A stretch of DNA of 64,000 bases from Salinivirga sp035268865 (GTDB lineage Bacteria; Bacteroidota; Bacteroidia; Bacteroidales; Salinivirgaceae), in the NCBI RefSeq assembly GCF_035268865.1, contig NZ_DATFKB010000191.1:1-64000 (forward strand). Reading direction: 5' to 3'. The notes beneath the pieces were generated by a model. That model was not told the DNA's origin, made no database searches, and saw only the letters and a program-made list of their open reading frames with translations. Positions 1 to 9,798 of the stretch are shown here, in pieces. How positions within the stretch are numbered: the first letter of the stretch is position 1; the number at the start of each line of letters is the position of its first letter. The position numbers were made by a program, and so were the translations under genes.

Positions 1-259
1 TATAATATCAGGTTTAAACGAATTAATAGCAACTGACTTGAAAAACCACTTTTTTTCTGGCGATTTCAAAAAAATGTCCCAATAATAATCGGTTATAACT
101 ATTGTTGACCTTTTTATTTAAAAAGTTTCGGATGAATGTGACTAAAAATGTATTGCATTTTAACATCTTTCTGAGTTCCTGGTCAAATTAATAAGGTTTT
201 AGCCGAAGTCTGTCCATTCAATTGAATTAAATCGTATGGCCGGAATATGTCGTTTTTAT
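1..259. other. Gene-free edge region
   Basis: No credible coding region, RNA gene or terminator is visible between the window edge and the end of recG. The stretch is A+T-rich. It contains one perfect 12-base palindrome, ATTCAATTGAAT, at 216-227, which could be chance. A gene beginning to the left of the window cannot be excluded. Confidence 0.5.
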
Positions 260-2368
260 CTAGCTGATTTGTCGCCAATTGATTTCCTTAGGGTGTCGCT
301 GATTCATTTGTTTGGCAATTGGTTTATAAATCGGCTCTTTTAATTCAGGGTCTTTTTTGAGAATTTCAAGCGCTGCCTGGCGTGCTAAAATTAAGATAGA
401 CTGGTCTTGTGTGAGGCTGGCTATTTTAAAATCATACGGATCACCACTCTGTTGCGTACCATCGATGTTTCCGGGGCCCCTTAGTTTCATATCCTGCTCA
501 GCAATCTGAAAACCATCATTGGTTTGTGTCATAATGCCAAGTCTTTGACGTGTGTTTTGGCTTATTTTATAGGGACTGAGCAATATGCAAAATGATTGGG
601 AAGCCCCTCTTCCTACACGGCCACGTAACTGATGGAGCTGAGACAAGCCAAACCGTTGGGCGCTCTCAATAATCATTATTGATGCATTTGGCACGTTTAC
701 CCCAACCTCAATAACAGTGGTGGCAACCATTATTTGAGCTTCGTTGCGTACGAATTGCTGCATTTTTTCCTCTTTTTCTTCCGGCTTCATCTGTCCGTGT
801 ACCATTACAGTTTTATACTTTGGGGGTGGGAAAGCTTTTATAATTCTTTCATAGCCGGCTTCAAGATTCTGAAAATCGAGTTTTTCTGACTCCTGTATCA
901 ATGGGAAAACCACATATATTTGCCGGCCCTGCGCAATTTGTTGCCGCATAAATTTATAAATGTTGGCACGTTTATCTTCGAAACGGTGGTGGGTTTCAAC
1001 CGGTTTTCTGCCCGGAGGTAATTCGTCAATTACCGATACATCCAGGTCTCCGTGAACAGTCAGTGCAAGTGTGCGTGGAATTGGGGTGGCCGTCATCACA
1101 AGTACATGTGGTGGCTGTTTATCTTTGCGCCATAACCGTGCACGTTGCGCAACACCAAAGCGGTGCTGTTCGTCAACAATCACCAAACCGAGCTTGTTGA
1201 ATTTTACCTCATCTTCTATAAGTGCGTGTGTGCCAATAAGCAGGTCTATTTCACCATTGCGCAATTTTTCATGCAGTTCCCTCCGGGCCTTTGTTTTGGT
1301 TGAGCCAGTCAATAAGCCCAGTTTATAATCAAGACTTCCAAGCATCTCTTTCAGGCTTTTATAGTGTTGTTGGGCCAGTATCTCCGTGGGAGCCATCAAG
1401 GCCGACTGGTATCCATTGTCGGCAGCGATGAAAGCTATCATAAGCGCAACCAGTGTTTTTCCGCTACCCACATCGCCCTGTAAAAGCCGGTTCATTTGCA
1501 GGCCGCTTTTCATGTCGTGCCGCATCTCTTTTATAACCTTCTTTTGGGCATTGGTGAGTTCAAAGGGTAAATGTTTCTTGTAGAAAGTATTCAAATAATG
1601 ACCAACCTTATGGAAAACAATGCCCTTGATGGCATTATCACGTTTAATTTTCGATTTTAGAATAAATAGCTGAATAAAAAAAAGCTCATCAAATTTAAGC
1701 CGGAAACGTGCCTGCTCCAGTGTTTTCATGTTTTGCGGAAAGTGTACATGTTGCAGCGCATTATATAAATGCATCAGGTTGTACTTTTTTCGGAATTCTT
1801 CGGGATAGTGATCTCTGATAACCGGCTTGAGTTCCTGTAGCAATTCCCTTGTGAGTTTTTGTATTACACGGGCATTTATGCGAAATTTTTTTATTTTTTC
1901 GGTTAAGGGATACACCGGCGTGAATGGAGCAGCTGTTTTAGTTAAAAAAGTTTGTAAAGTCTCAAATTCGGGATGTGTAAAATTTAACCGGTTGTTGAAA
2001 AGCGATGGCTTACCAAATAGCACATAATCGACACCCGGCTTGATTTGTTCGCTGATATATTTTAAACCTTTAAACCAAACGCACTCTACAGTTCCGGTGT
2101 TGTCGGTAAAACGGGCTGTTAACCGCTTTTTATTACCGGTTCCCAATAATTCGCTGCGGGTAAATCGCCCTTTTACCTGAACCTGTGTCGGGGTTGCTGA
2201 CAACTCGCTGATGGTATAAAATTTACTACGATCCACATACCGGAATGGATAGTAATGCAAAAGGTCCTCAAATGTAGTCAGGTTGAGTTCCTCTTCGAAT
2301 AATTCTGCGCGTTTTTCACCAACACCTTTAAGAAACTGTAAGGGTGTTGTTAGGTTTTTACCGGTCAT
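260..2368 (-). CDS. recG: ATP-dependent DNA helicase RecG
   Basis: RecG is a superfamily 2 DNA translocase that remodels stalled replication forks and branch-migrates recombination intermediates. Numbered from the start chosen here, the protein has an N-terminal wedge/OB domain (about 1-250) that grips branched DNA. The helicase core follows, with Walker A GDVGSGKT (about 298-305), a DEQH box (about 399-402), TATPIPRTLA, and the QLRGRVGRG motif VI. The C-terminal RecG-specific region is intact. An in-frame ATG at 2431 would add 21 residues. I prefer the ATG at 2368 because it gives 702 residues, close to the family norm, the alignable LKGVG start follows it, and an AGGA stretch lies a few bases upstream. 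The gene follows the coiled-coil membrane protein at 2454-3098 and may be co-transcribed with it. Confidence 0.95.
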   Translation of the reverse strand: MTGKNLTTPLQFLKGVGEKRAELFEEELNLTTFEDLLHYYPFRYVDRSKFYTISELSATPTQVQVKGRFTRSELLGTGNKKRLTARFTDNTGTVECVWFKGLKYISEQIKPGVDYVLFGKPSLFNNRLNFTHPEFETLQTFLTKTAAPFTPVYPLTEKIKKFRINARVIQKLTRELLQELKPVIRDHYPEEFRKKYNLMHLYNALQHVHFPQNMKTLEQARFRLKFDELFFIQLFILKSKIKRDNAIKGIVFHKVGHYLNTFYKKHLPFELTNAQKKVIKEMRHDMKSGLQMNRLLQGDVGSGKTLVALMIAFIAADNGYQSALMAPTEILAQQHYKSLKEMLGSLDYKLGLLTGSTKTKARRELHEKLRNGEIDLLIGTHALIEDEVKFNKLGLVIVDEQHRFGVAQRARLWRKDKQPPHVLVMTATPIPRTLALTVHGDLDVSVIDELPPGRKPVETHHRFEDKRANIYKFMRQQIAQGRQIYVVFPLIQESEKLDFQNLEAGYERIIKAFPPPKYKTVMVHGQMKPEEKEEKMQQFVRNEAQIMVATTVIEVGVNVPNASIMIIESAQRFGLSQLHQLRGRVGRGASQSFCILLSPYKISQNTRQRLGIMTQTNDGFQIAEQDMKLRGPGNIDGTQQSGDPYDFKIASLTQDQSILILARQAALEILKKDPELKEPIYKPIAKQMNQRHPKEINWRQIS

Positions 2369-2453
2369 AAGAGGTGTTTCCTGCAAACCTACATAAATTT
2401 TTTTATCGGGAAAAGTATGTCCCTGAATCATCTAATCCATACAAAAACATAAA

Positions 2454-3098
2454 TTAATCATTTCTGTATTTTTTCTTTATCACGTCTTTCAGGGCTTTTT
2501 TTGTGGCTTTCCGGGTAGATTTTTTCTGGCTTTTAATTGCTTTCTTTTGCGCTGCAATAGCCTCCGTTATTTCCTCATGCAGATTAAGTAATTCTGTGGT
2601 TTTTTCGTGAATTTCTGACTGACTTTCAAATAATTTATTAGAATTCTGAGCCAGAACTTCCACAGTTTTCTTTCTAATTTGATATAGCAATATGAAAACT
2701 GTAATTAGCAATAAAATTGCCAGCGATAACAAAAAATAGAGTCTCAGCGAGCTTTCACGATATTGAGTACGTGTGGTGTTTAGTTCGTTTTTTAATGCCG
2801 CAATGCGCTCTGCTTGCTGCTCAAATCCACTATTTTGATTTTGTTGCACTTTGATTGTTTCTGACAGTATTAAATTTGTACTGGAGTCAGCATTTTTAAT
2901 AAGCTGTTGGGTGTTTCGGTCGAGCCGGTTATAAAGCCTGTTAAACCTATTCTGTAGTATGGTGATTTCTTGCTGTATTTGTTCTATCTTTAGCTTAGTC
3001 AGACTGTCATTGTTTTGAGCAGATGTCTCATTTACGCAATGACCTAACAGAAAAAGCAGTAGCAGAATTGATAATATGTTTTGCCTAAGGAAGTTCAT
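2454..3098 (-). CDS. Coiled-coil membrane protein, unknown function
   Basis: This 214-residue protein is not recognised. It begins with a hydrophobic signal-like segment (about 7-20, ending near TSAQ). A long polar region rich in Gln, Asn, Leu and Glu (about 30-120) with heptad-like spacing suggests coiled coil. A strong transmembrane helix follows at about 125-147 (LYFLLSLAILLLITVFILLY), then a second helical stretch and a very basic tail with repeated KK and KS patterns. If the first segment is cleaved, the coiled coil lies in the periplasm and the basic tail in the cytoplasm, where it could bind nucleic acid or lipid head groups (inference). Only 22 bases separate it from the first possible recG start, so the two may share a transcript. 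Confidence 0.75.
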   Translation of the reverse strand: MNFLRQNILSILLLLFLLGHCVNETSAQNNDSLTKLKIEQIQQEITILQNRFNRLYNRLDRNTQQLIKNADSSTNLILSETIKVQQNQNSGFEQQAERIAALKNELNTTRTQYRESSLRLYFLLSLAILLLITVFILLYQIRKKTVEVLAQNSNKLFESQSEIHEKTTELLNLHEEITEAIAAQKKAIKSQKKSTRKATKKALKDVIKKKYRND

Positions 3099-3246
3099 AA
3101 CAAAAGAATATGTTTTCTTATTATTTGTGTAAAGTTATTGAATTTTAATAGATTTTTGAATTAAAAGTCAACTCAGATATAAATTAAGCGGTATATTTTG
3201 TATAAATTTACTATTTTAGATAGCAATTTGATACAAAAGATTGGTT

Positions 3247-6200
3247 ATGCGCTTGTTATTACTGATTTTCTGCCTTTTACTTACAGCCCAATTACTAAAG
3301 AGCCAGGTAAATCCATTGGTCTCAGATTCTTTAGAAGAGGTGGTCATAGGTTCAAAAGCAGAAACAAAGCTGGTGCATAAAAAACTTCAAGCAGGCACGA
3401 CAACTGTTTACAAGGGAATTAAATCAATTGTGCCCGGTAAAACAAGAGTTGAATCCGGCGGCATTTTACGATCCACACATCCTCCGTTAGAATTTCAATA
3501 TAAAGAAATTAAACCATCGTCATTTACTGACAGGGTCAATGTTAAAGATCCGCCTGTTTATCCAATATCATTTATTACAAACGATACGGCTGAAACCATT
3601 AAAAAAGGTGAAGTGCTTAAAAAACAAGCATCATTGCCCGAATTAGTTGATGCCGGTAAAGCCCTGTATCGTGAGAATATTGTGGCCAATATTAAGTATG
3701 TCGATATTGCACAGGGGCTGTTTTCTTCCTATATCATGTCATTAGCCAGAGATGATAAAGGCATGGTTTGGATGGGGACTTATGGAGCCGGATTAGTCGG
3801 CTACAATGGACGTTCTTTTGTCAGATACGGTATAGAGCAAGGGTTACCTGGGAAAAAAGTAATGAGTGTTCTATATGATCGTAAAGGCCGATTGTGGTTA
3901 GGTACCTTTAATAACGGGGCGGTTTGTTTTGATGGTAGGTATTTTTATTATTTTAATGAGGAAACAGGCCTACCCGGCAGCAAAGTAATGTCATTGGTCG
4001 AAGACCAGAAAGGAAATATCTGGATAGGTACAAATAACGGTATTGCGCAATTTAATGATAAGGAACTAAAAGTCTATTCTAAAGATCAGGGACTAAATTG
4101 CAGACAGGTATATGATTTATGTGAAGATGCACAAGGCAATATATGGATTGGTACATTTAATAGCGGCGTTATCCGCTGGGACGGAACCACCTTTAAGCAT
4201 ATAACTGTGCAGAATGGATTACCAACAAATGCCATATGGGCTGTAAATTATGATGTTAATAATACCATATGGTTTGGTACTTATGGCGAAGGAGCCATTC
4301 GGTTCGATGGTGAAAAATTTTATCAGTATACTTATCCGCAAGGCTTCCCAAATTCCGAAATACTCTCTATGAGTCGCGATGACCAGGGAAATCTATGGAT
4401 TGGTACTGATGGAAATGGTATTGTACAATATGATGGTCATTCTTTTAAGAATATTAGTTCTGAACACGGGCTTACAAATGATATGATTTGGGATGTATTG
4501 AATGATCCATCCGGAATTTATTGGATTGCTTCCTATGGTGGTGGCCTTATGAAATATGATGGAGGGGTTTTTAATTATATGTCTGAAATACAGGGGTTAC
4601 CGGGTAAAATAATTTTATCATTCTATGAAGATGTTAAAGAGAATATGTGGATGGGTAGTTGGGGAGATGGTTTGATAAAATACGATGGAGAACATTTCTA
4701 TAACTGGAAAAAATCACATGGCCTTGTCGATAATACCATTTGGGCCATTGAACCAGACCTGTCGGGTAATCTATGGCTAGGTACAGATGGGGGAGGCTTA
4801 AATAAATTAGAGGGAGACAAAGTATATGAAATCACCACTAAGCAAGGCCTCACGCACGACGAGGTTACGGCCCTGTATCAGGATTCATCAGGTACCTTGT
4901 GGATTGGTACTTATGATGGTTTGAACAGCTTAAAAGGCAATAAAATTACCAGATATCAGACCAAACAGGGACTACAAATAAAAGAGATTAGGGATATAAC
5001 GCCAGATCGCCACGGTAATTTATGGTTGGCCTCAAGCGACCGGGGTATTGCAGTTTTCACCGGAAATCGATTCTATCATTTTACAATGTCAGATAGTTTA
5101 AGCAACAATTCTACTTATCGGATATATGTGGGCAAAAATGGTCATCTATGGATTACAAGTAACAATAAAATTAATATTCTTCACCGGGATTTTATTCGTG
5201 CGCTAAATAAACACAGTCAGGAAGAAAAACCTGAATCCTCAGAGGATCTTTATAATGCATTCAAAGCCAGTTTGCTGCAACTTGGAAAAGACGATGGTCT
5301 GGCTTCAAATATAGTTCAAAATATTGTATTTCATCCCAATGGCGATATATGGCTTGGAACAGAAAATGGTGTCAGTAAATTAACCAACGCAACTAAAGAC
5401 CGCACATATGCGAAAGGATTGTCCATATTTGATGACCAATATGATGTGGAAAATTTTACTTATAATGAAGGATTTATTGGGGGCGATGTGTTCTCCAATA
5501 ATTCCTCAGGTATTGACCATAATAATAATTTGTGGTGGGGAACAGGTAAAATGCTTATTTCTTACAATCCTCAAATACAACGACCCGATACCATAAGGCC
5601 ATCTATAGAATTAACAAGCTTGCAGCTTTTTTATGAGAAGGTAAACTGGTTAAATACCAACTTAACAAATGGCCTCGACAATACAGTTCAGGAAGAATTA
5701 AATGTAGGAAAAGGTGCTTCAATTGATTATTCAGGCATTAGCGCCTGGAATCATTTACCGGAAGATTTAAAACTCAGCCATGAACTAAACCATCTTACCT
5801 TTATTTTCTCGGGGCTGGCCTGGAAAAATCCCGAGAAGCTTCAATACCGGTTTATGCTTGAAGGTTATGATAAGAACTGGAATCCGCTCACAAGCCAAAA
5901 CAAATCTACCTATAGCAATTTGCCGCCAGGAGCGTATGTTTTTAAAGTTAGTGCTTTGAGTAGTGCTGGTCTATGGAGCAATGAAGTTCATTTTCAGTTT
6001 GTAATATTACCACCCTGGTGGAAAACAACATGGTTCAAAATTGTTTTTGTTGTTTTTGTACTATTAATTGTTTTTGGAATTTACCAATGGAGAATAGCCA
6101 GTTTTAAGCACCGGCAGCGGGAATTAGAAAAAACTGTATCGGAGCGCACATCTGAAATATCAGAAAAAAATGAAGAGTTACTTCAGCAGAAGGAAGAAAT

Positions 6201-7008
6201 TTTGGCGCAGCGCAATGAGATTGTGATACAAAAAGATAAATTAGAGATAATACACAAGGATTTAACGGAGAGTATTGAGTATGCCAAATTTATACAATAT
6301 AACATGTTCCCTGAACCCAGAATGCTCTCAGAAGCTTTTGATGATCATTTCTTACTCTTTTATCCCCGTGATCGTGTTAGCGGAGATTTTTATTGGTGGG
6401 CAAAAATAAATAATCAGGTTGTTGTTGCTGTTGCAGACTGCACCGGCCATGGCGTACCTGGTGCATTAATGAGTATGCTGGGTATATCATTTTTGCGCGA
6501 AATTGTTCTCAAGGAAAAGTACATGGAGCCAGCCGTTATCTTAAATAATTTACGGCAAGAAGTTATTACTGCCTTAGACCAGAAAATGGCCCCGGGCGAA
6601 CAAAAAGATGGTCTTGATATCGCATTGGTCAAGATTGATTTATTAAACAATCAGATGATATTTTCAGGTGCCCGAAATCCCCTTTATTTAATTCGTGAAA
6701 ACAAGCTGTTTGAATATAAGGCAGATAAAGCCCCAATTTCTGTGTATCCAAAAATGAAAGATTTTACACAAACAACAGTTAACTTAGAAAAAGGAGACCA
6801 AATTTATATCTTTACCGATGGATATGCAGATCAGTTTGGAGGCAATAATGCCATTAAATTTAAACGGAACAGGTTTAAAAAGCTACTTCTAGCTAATTCC
6901 AGTGAAAAAATGCCAATCCAACTAGAAAAATTAAAGGAAAGTTTTTATCAATGGAAAGGAAATCACGAACAAATTGATGATATCACAGTTTTAGGATTGA
7001 GAATTTAA
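3247..7008 (+). CDS. Two-component-type propeller sensor with SpoIIE/PP2C phosphatase output
   Basis: The protein senses something in the periplasm and signals by serine/threonine phosphatase activity in the cytoplasm. A signal peptide (1-19, ending at KSQ) is followed by 14 repeats of the Reg_prop type (W-x-G-T-x-x-x-G, about 150-780), enough for two seven-bladed propellers. A Y_Y_Y domain (about 840-920), one transmembrane helix (about 930-950) and a coiled coil (about 955-1010) follow. The C-terminal SpoIIE domain (about 1013-1253) keeps the metal aspartates in SGDFYWW, ADCTGHG, FTDGYADQ and DDITVLG. Most Reg_prop proteins end in a histidine kinase; this one has no kinase, receiver or DNA-binding domain. 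A TTG two codons upstream is possible, but the ATG starts the signal peptide directly. No partner anti-sigma or STAS gene is nearby. Confidence 0.9.
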   Translation: MRLLLLIFCLLLTAQLLKSQVNPLVSDSLEEVVIGSKAETKLVHKKLQAGTTTVYKGIKSIVPGKTRVESGGILRSTHPPLEFQYKEIKPSSFTDRVNVKDPPVYPISFITNDTAETIKKGEVLKKQASLPELVDAGKALYRENIVANIKYVDIAQGLFSSYIMSLARDDKGMVWMGTYGAGLVGYNGRSFVRYGIEQGLPGKKVMSVLYDRKGRLWLGTFNNGAVCFDGRYFYYFNEETGLPGSKVMSLVEDQKGNIWIGTNNGIAQFNDKELKVYSKDQGLNCRQVYDLCEDAQGNIWIGTFNSGVIRWDGTTFKHITVQNGLPTNAIWAVNYDVNNTIWFGTYGEGAIRFDGEKFYQYTYPQGFPNSEILSMSRDDQGNLWIGTDGNGIVQYDGHSFKNISSEHGLTNDMIWDVLNDPSGIYWIASYGGGLMKYDGGVFNYMSEIQGLPGKIILSFYEDVKENMWMGSWGDGLIKYDGEHFYNWKKSHGLVDNTIWAIEPDLSGNLWLGTDGGGLNKLEGDKVYEITTKQGLTHDEVTALYQDSSGTLWIGTYDGLNSLKGNKITRYQTKQGLQIKEIRDITPDRHGNLWLASSDRGIAVFTGNRFYHFTMSDSLSNNSTYRIYVGKNGHLWITSNNKINILHRDFIRALNKHSQEEKPESSEDLYNAFKASLLQLGKDDGLASNIVQNIVFHPNGDIWLGTENGVSKLTNATKDRTYAKGLSIFDDQYDVENFTYNEGFIGGDVFSNNSSGIDHNNNLWWGTGKMLISYNPQIQRPDTIRPSIELTSLQLFYEKVNWLNTNLTNGLDNTVQEELNVGKGASIDYSGISAWNHLPEDLKLSHELNHLTFIFSGLAWKNPEKLQYRFMLEGYDKNWNPLTSQNKSTYSNLPPGAYVFKVSALSSAGLWSNEVHFQFVILPPWWKTTWFKIVFVVFVLLIVFGIYQWRIASFKHRQRELEKTVSERTSEISEKNEELLQQKEEILAQRNEIVIQKDKLEIIHKDLTESIEYAKFIQYNMFPEPRMLSEAFDDHFLLFYPRDRVSGDFYWWAKINNQVVVAVADCTGHGVPGALMSMLGISFLREIVLKEKYMEPAVILNNLRQEVITALDQKMAPGEQKDGLDIALVKIDLLNNQMIFSGARNPLYLIRENKLFEYKADKAPISVYPKMKDFTQTTVNLEKGDQIYIFTDGYADQFGGNNAIKFKRNRFKKLLLANSSEKMPIQLEKLKESFYQWKGNHEQIDDITVLGLRI

Positions 7009-7028
7009 TTTTATAACTCTTAACGTTC

Positions 7029-9242
7029 ATGAGCAAAGCAAAATTTGGTACTGCTCCGGTCTTTTTTACTGCGATCAGCACAATTCTTGGGGCTATATTA
7101 TTTTTAAGATTTGGATATGCCATTGGCACAGTAGGTTTTTGGGGCGTGATTTTTATCATTTTAATTGGCCATATGGTCACCATTCCAACTGCACTGGCTA
7201 TATCCGAAATTGCTACCAATAAACGTGTTCAGGGAGGAGGAGAGTATTTTATCATCAGTCGGTCCTTCGGCCTTAATATTGGAGCAACAATCGGCATGGC
7301 GCTTTTTCTTAGTCAGGCCATTAGCGTTGCCTTTTATGTGATAGCTTTTACTGAAGCATTTTCCCCGGTTTTTGAATGGATTAAAGAAAATTATGGTATT
7401 AATTTGCCCAGGCAGGCTTTTTCTGTACCAGCCATGTTACTGCTTTCTTTCCTGATTTTGAAAAAAGGAGCTAATATGGGAGTAAAAGCCTTGTATGTAG
7501 TGGTAGCTGTATTATTTGTGGCCCTTGCACTTATTTTTGCCGGTGCCCCTCAGGGTGGCGAAACCAGTTATTTTAGTGAGAACCTTGCCCTGCGTAATAG
7601 TTCCGATTTTTTTGTAGTGTTTGCCATTATTTTCCCGGCATTTACTGGTATGACAGCAGGAGTTGGCCTTTCAGGCGACCTTCGAAACCCGGGAAAAAGT
7701 ATTCCACTTGGTACTGTTGCTGCTACTATAAGTGGCATTGTAATTTATATATTTTTAGCCTGGAAAATGGCCAGCTCTGTACCCGCTGAAGGTTTGGTGA
7801 ATGATCAGCTTATAATGGCTCAAATTGCTCCCTATGGATTTATTATGATACCATTGGGGCTTGCTGCTTCTACTATATCCTCAGCACTTGGCTCGGTTAT
7901 GGTAGCTCCGCGTACACTTCAGGCTCTTTCCGGCGATCATTCCTTACCATGGAGCCGAGCCAACGGTATATTGTCTGCTACCCGTAAAAAAGATGGGGAG
8001 CCTTTTAATGCATCGCTTGTAACCTGCATAATCGCAATGGTGTTTGTCATATTGGGCGATGTGGATATTGTGGCTCAAATTATTACCATGTTTTTCATGG
8101 TTACCTATGGTTCTCTTTCATTAATATCATTCTTGAATCATTTTGGTTCAGCTCCATCTTATAGGCCATCATTCAAAAGCCGATGGTATATCTCTTTGGT
8201 TGGTTTTATTATGGCAGTGTGGCTCATGTTTAAAATTGATATGCTATATGCACTTGCAGCGGTCATCGCAATTGGGGCGCTTTATGTCTATATTAATAAT
8301 GTATATAAGCACCGGAGGGGGATGGAAGATATATTTAAAGGAGCATTTTTCCAGCTTAACAGGCGGCTACAGGTTTATATGCAAAAAACCTATAGTTCCA
8401 GAAAGAAAACTGAGTGGCGGCCATCTGCCATATGCATTAGCAGTGACTCGTTTAATCGGCAGAAAGCACTTGAATTTATGAACTGGATTGCATGGAAATA
8501 CGGTTTTGGTACTTATATTCACATGAAAAATGGCTATTTCAGCACTAAACTGGCTCAGGAAGCCCGCAAAGAACTTGAGAAACTGGTTGAAATAATAGAC
8601 CAAAAGGAGAGTGCTGTGTACGTTGATACCATGATTTCACCTTCATATACTTCTGCTGTTGCACAAGCTATACAGCTGCCCGGTGTTTCCGGGATGGAAA
8701 ATAATATGGTGGTATTTGAATCACTACGTACAGATGAAGAACATATGCAGGCTATTGTAGAAAATATGCCCCTGGCTAAGGCCGGAGATTTTGATATTTG
8801 TCTTTATAGCTCGACTTTGAAACCCGTCAATTTTAAAAATGGAATACATGTTTGGATACGTTCAACCGATGTAGACAATGCCAATGAGATGATCTTATTA
8901 AGCTATATAATTTCAGCACATCCAGCATGGGAAAAAGCCGGTATAAGTATTTTTAATATTGCCCAGCATGGCCAGAAGGAGGAAGCAAGAAAAGCACTAT
9001 TGGAAATTGTGGAGGCAGGAAGATTACCTATATCAGCAAAAAATATCGAAAGTGTTGAAGTTGGAGAAGACCAAACTCAACGGTCTGTTATTGAGGCAAA
9101 ATCTGCCGACGCAGGACTGGTTATTATAGGTTTCCTGGAAGAACAGGTAAAACACGATGGAAAGTCAATATTTATGGGATATGATGCCATGGGTGATATT
9201 TTATTTGTTAATTCGCGTAATGAAAAAACCATTGTAGAATAA
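7029..9242 (+). CDS. APC-superfamily transporter resembling SLC12 cation-chloride cotransporters
   Basis: This integral membrane transporter belongs to the amino acid-polyamine-organocation superfamily. The first helix (KFGTAPVFFTAISTILGAILFLRFG, shown in part as TAISTILGAILFLRFG) has the unwound-helix glycine motif of the fold and resembles the cation-chloride cotransporter branch. About 12 transmembrane segments occupy residues 8-430. A soluble C-terminal region of about 300 residues follows, as in SLC12 proteins, and contains a nucleotide-fold-like stretch with repeated hydrophobic strands (for example ADAGLVIIGFLEE near 690). The substrate cannot be read from the sequence: Na/K/Cl symport is suggested by family, an amino acid is the alternative. 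The next gene starts 12 bases downstream, so the two are probably co-transcribed. Confidence 0.85.
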   Translation: MSKAKFGTAPVFFTAISTILGAILFLRFGYAIGTVGFWGVIFIILIGHMVTIPTALAISEIATNKRVQGGGEYFIISRSFGLNIGATIGMALFLSQAISVAFYVIAFTEAFSPVFEWIKENYGINLPRQAFSVPAMLLLSFLILKKGANMGVKALYVVVAVLFVALALIFAGAPQGGETSYFSENLALRNSSDFFVVFAIIFPAFTGMTAGVGLSGDLRNPGKSIPLGTVAATISGIVIYIFLAWKMASSVPAEGLVNDQLIMAQIAPYGFIMIPLGLAASTISSALGSVMVAPRTLQALSGDHSLPWSRANGILSATRKKDGEPFNASLVTCIIAMVFVILGDVDIVAQIITMFFMVTYGSLSLISFLNHFGSAPSYRPSFKSRWYISLVGFIMAVWLMFKIDMLYALAAVIAIGALYVYINNVYKHRRGMEDIFKGAFFQLNRRLQVYMQKTYSSRKKTEWRPSAICISSDSFNRQKALEFMNWIAWKYGFGTYIHMKNGYFSTKLAQEARKELEKLVEIIDQKESAVYVDTMISPSYTSAVAQAIQLPGVSGMENNMVVFESLRTDEEHMQAIVENMPLAKAGDFDICLYSSTLKPVNFKNGIHVWIRSTDVDNANEMILLSYIISAHPAWEKAGISIFNIAQHGQKEEARKALLEIVEAGRLPISAKNIESVEVGEDQTQRSVIEAKSADAGLVIIGFLEEQVKHDGKSIFMGYDAMGDILFVNSRNEKTIVE

Positions 9243-9254
9243 AAATTGAAAACT

Positions 9255-9725
9255 ATGCCTACTGTTTGGATAACTGACAAACAAGAACAAGAAGATATTA
9301 TTCGTAATTGCGACAGCTGTGCAATGTCTATGGTCGATACAAATGGCGACCCTTATGTGGTAATGATGAATTATGGTTATGAGGATGACGTAATATATTT
9401 CCACGGGGATCCGAACGGAAGAAAAATGGATATTTTAAAAGAAAATCCGAAAATTTGCATCACCATGAGTACTGAGCACAGTATTTATTACCAAAACGAA
9501 AAAGTAGCCTGCTCATATGGCATGAATTATAAAAGCATTGTTGCCGACGGAGAAGTTGAGTTTGTTGAAGATTATGATGAAAAAGTAAAAGCACTTAATC
9601 TGATTATGGCCCAATATGTAGAAGGAGAATTTGACTATAATTCCCCGGCCGTTAAGCAGGTCGCAGTTTTTAAAGTGAAATTAAATAATCTGAAAGCAAA
9701 AAACTTCGGACGATTTGTACGTTAA
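9255..9725 (+). CDS. Pyridoxamine 5'-phosphate oxidase family flavoprotein (NimA-like)
   Basis: A split-barrel flavin-binding protein of the PNPOx-like superfamily. The order of elements fits NimA/Rv1155-type proteins: an N-terminal helix (about 6-18), DSCAMSMVDTNGDPYVVMM-type strands that contact the flavin (about 21-40), DVIYFHGDPNGRKMDIL (about 45-62), and the PKICITMS strand with a C-terminal KLNNLKAKNFG stretch. Family members reduce or bind small molecules such as nitroimidazoles or haem; the actual substrate is unknown. An in-frame TTG lies three codons upstream, but the ATG is the more usual start. It follows the SLC12-like transporter by 12 bases. Confidence 0.85.
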   Translation: MPTVWITDKQEQEDIIRNCDSCAMSMVDTNGDPYVVMMNYGYEDDVIYFHGDPNGRKMDILKENPKICITMSTEHSIYYQNEKVACSYGMNYKSIVADGEVEFVEDYDEKVKALNLIMAQYVEGEFDYNSPAVKQVAVFKVKLNNLKAKNFGRFVR

Positions 9726-9798
9726 TTCGTAAAAAACGCATAATTTTTGTTTCCCCTGTCAAATTAAAGAGAATTTAGCTCATGTAATCATTAAACTT

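Noticed and set aside
3198..3380. A 60-residue plus-strand frame over the start of the propeller sensor
   Set aside because: It overlaps the signal peptide of the large gene in another frame and has no independent support.
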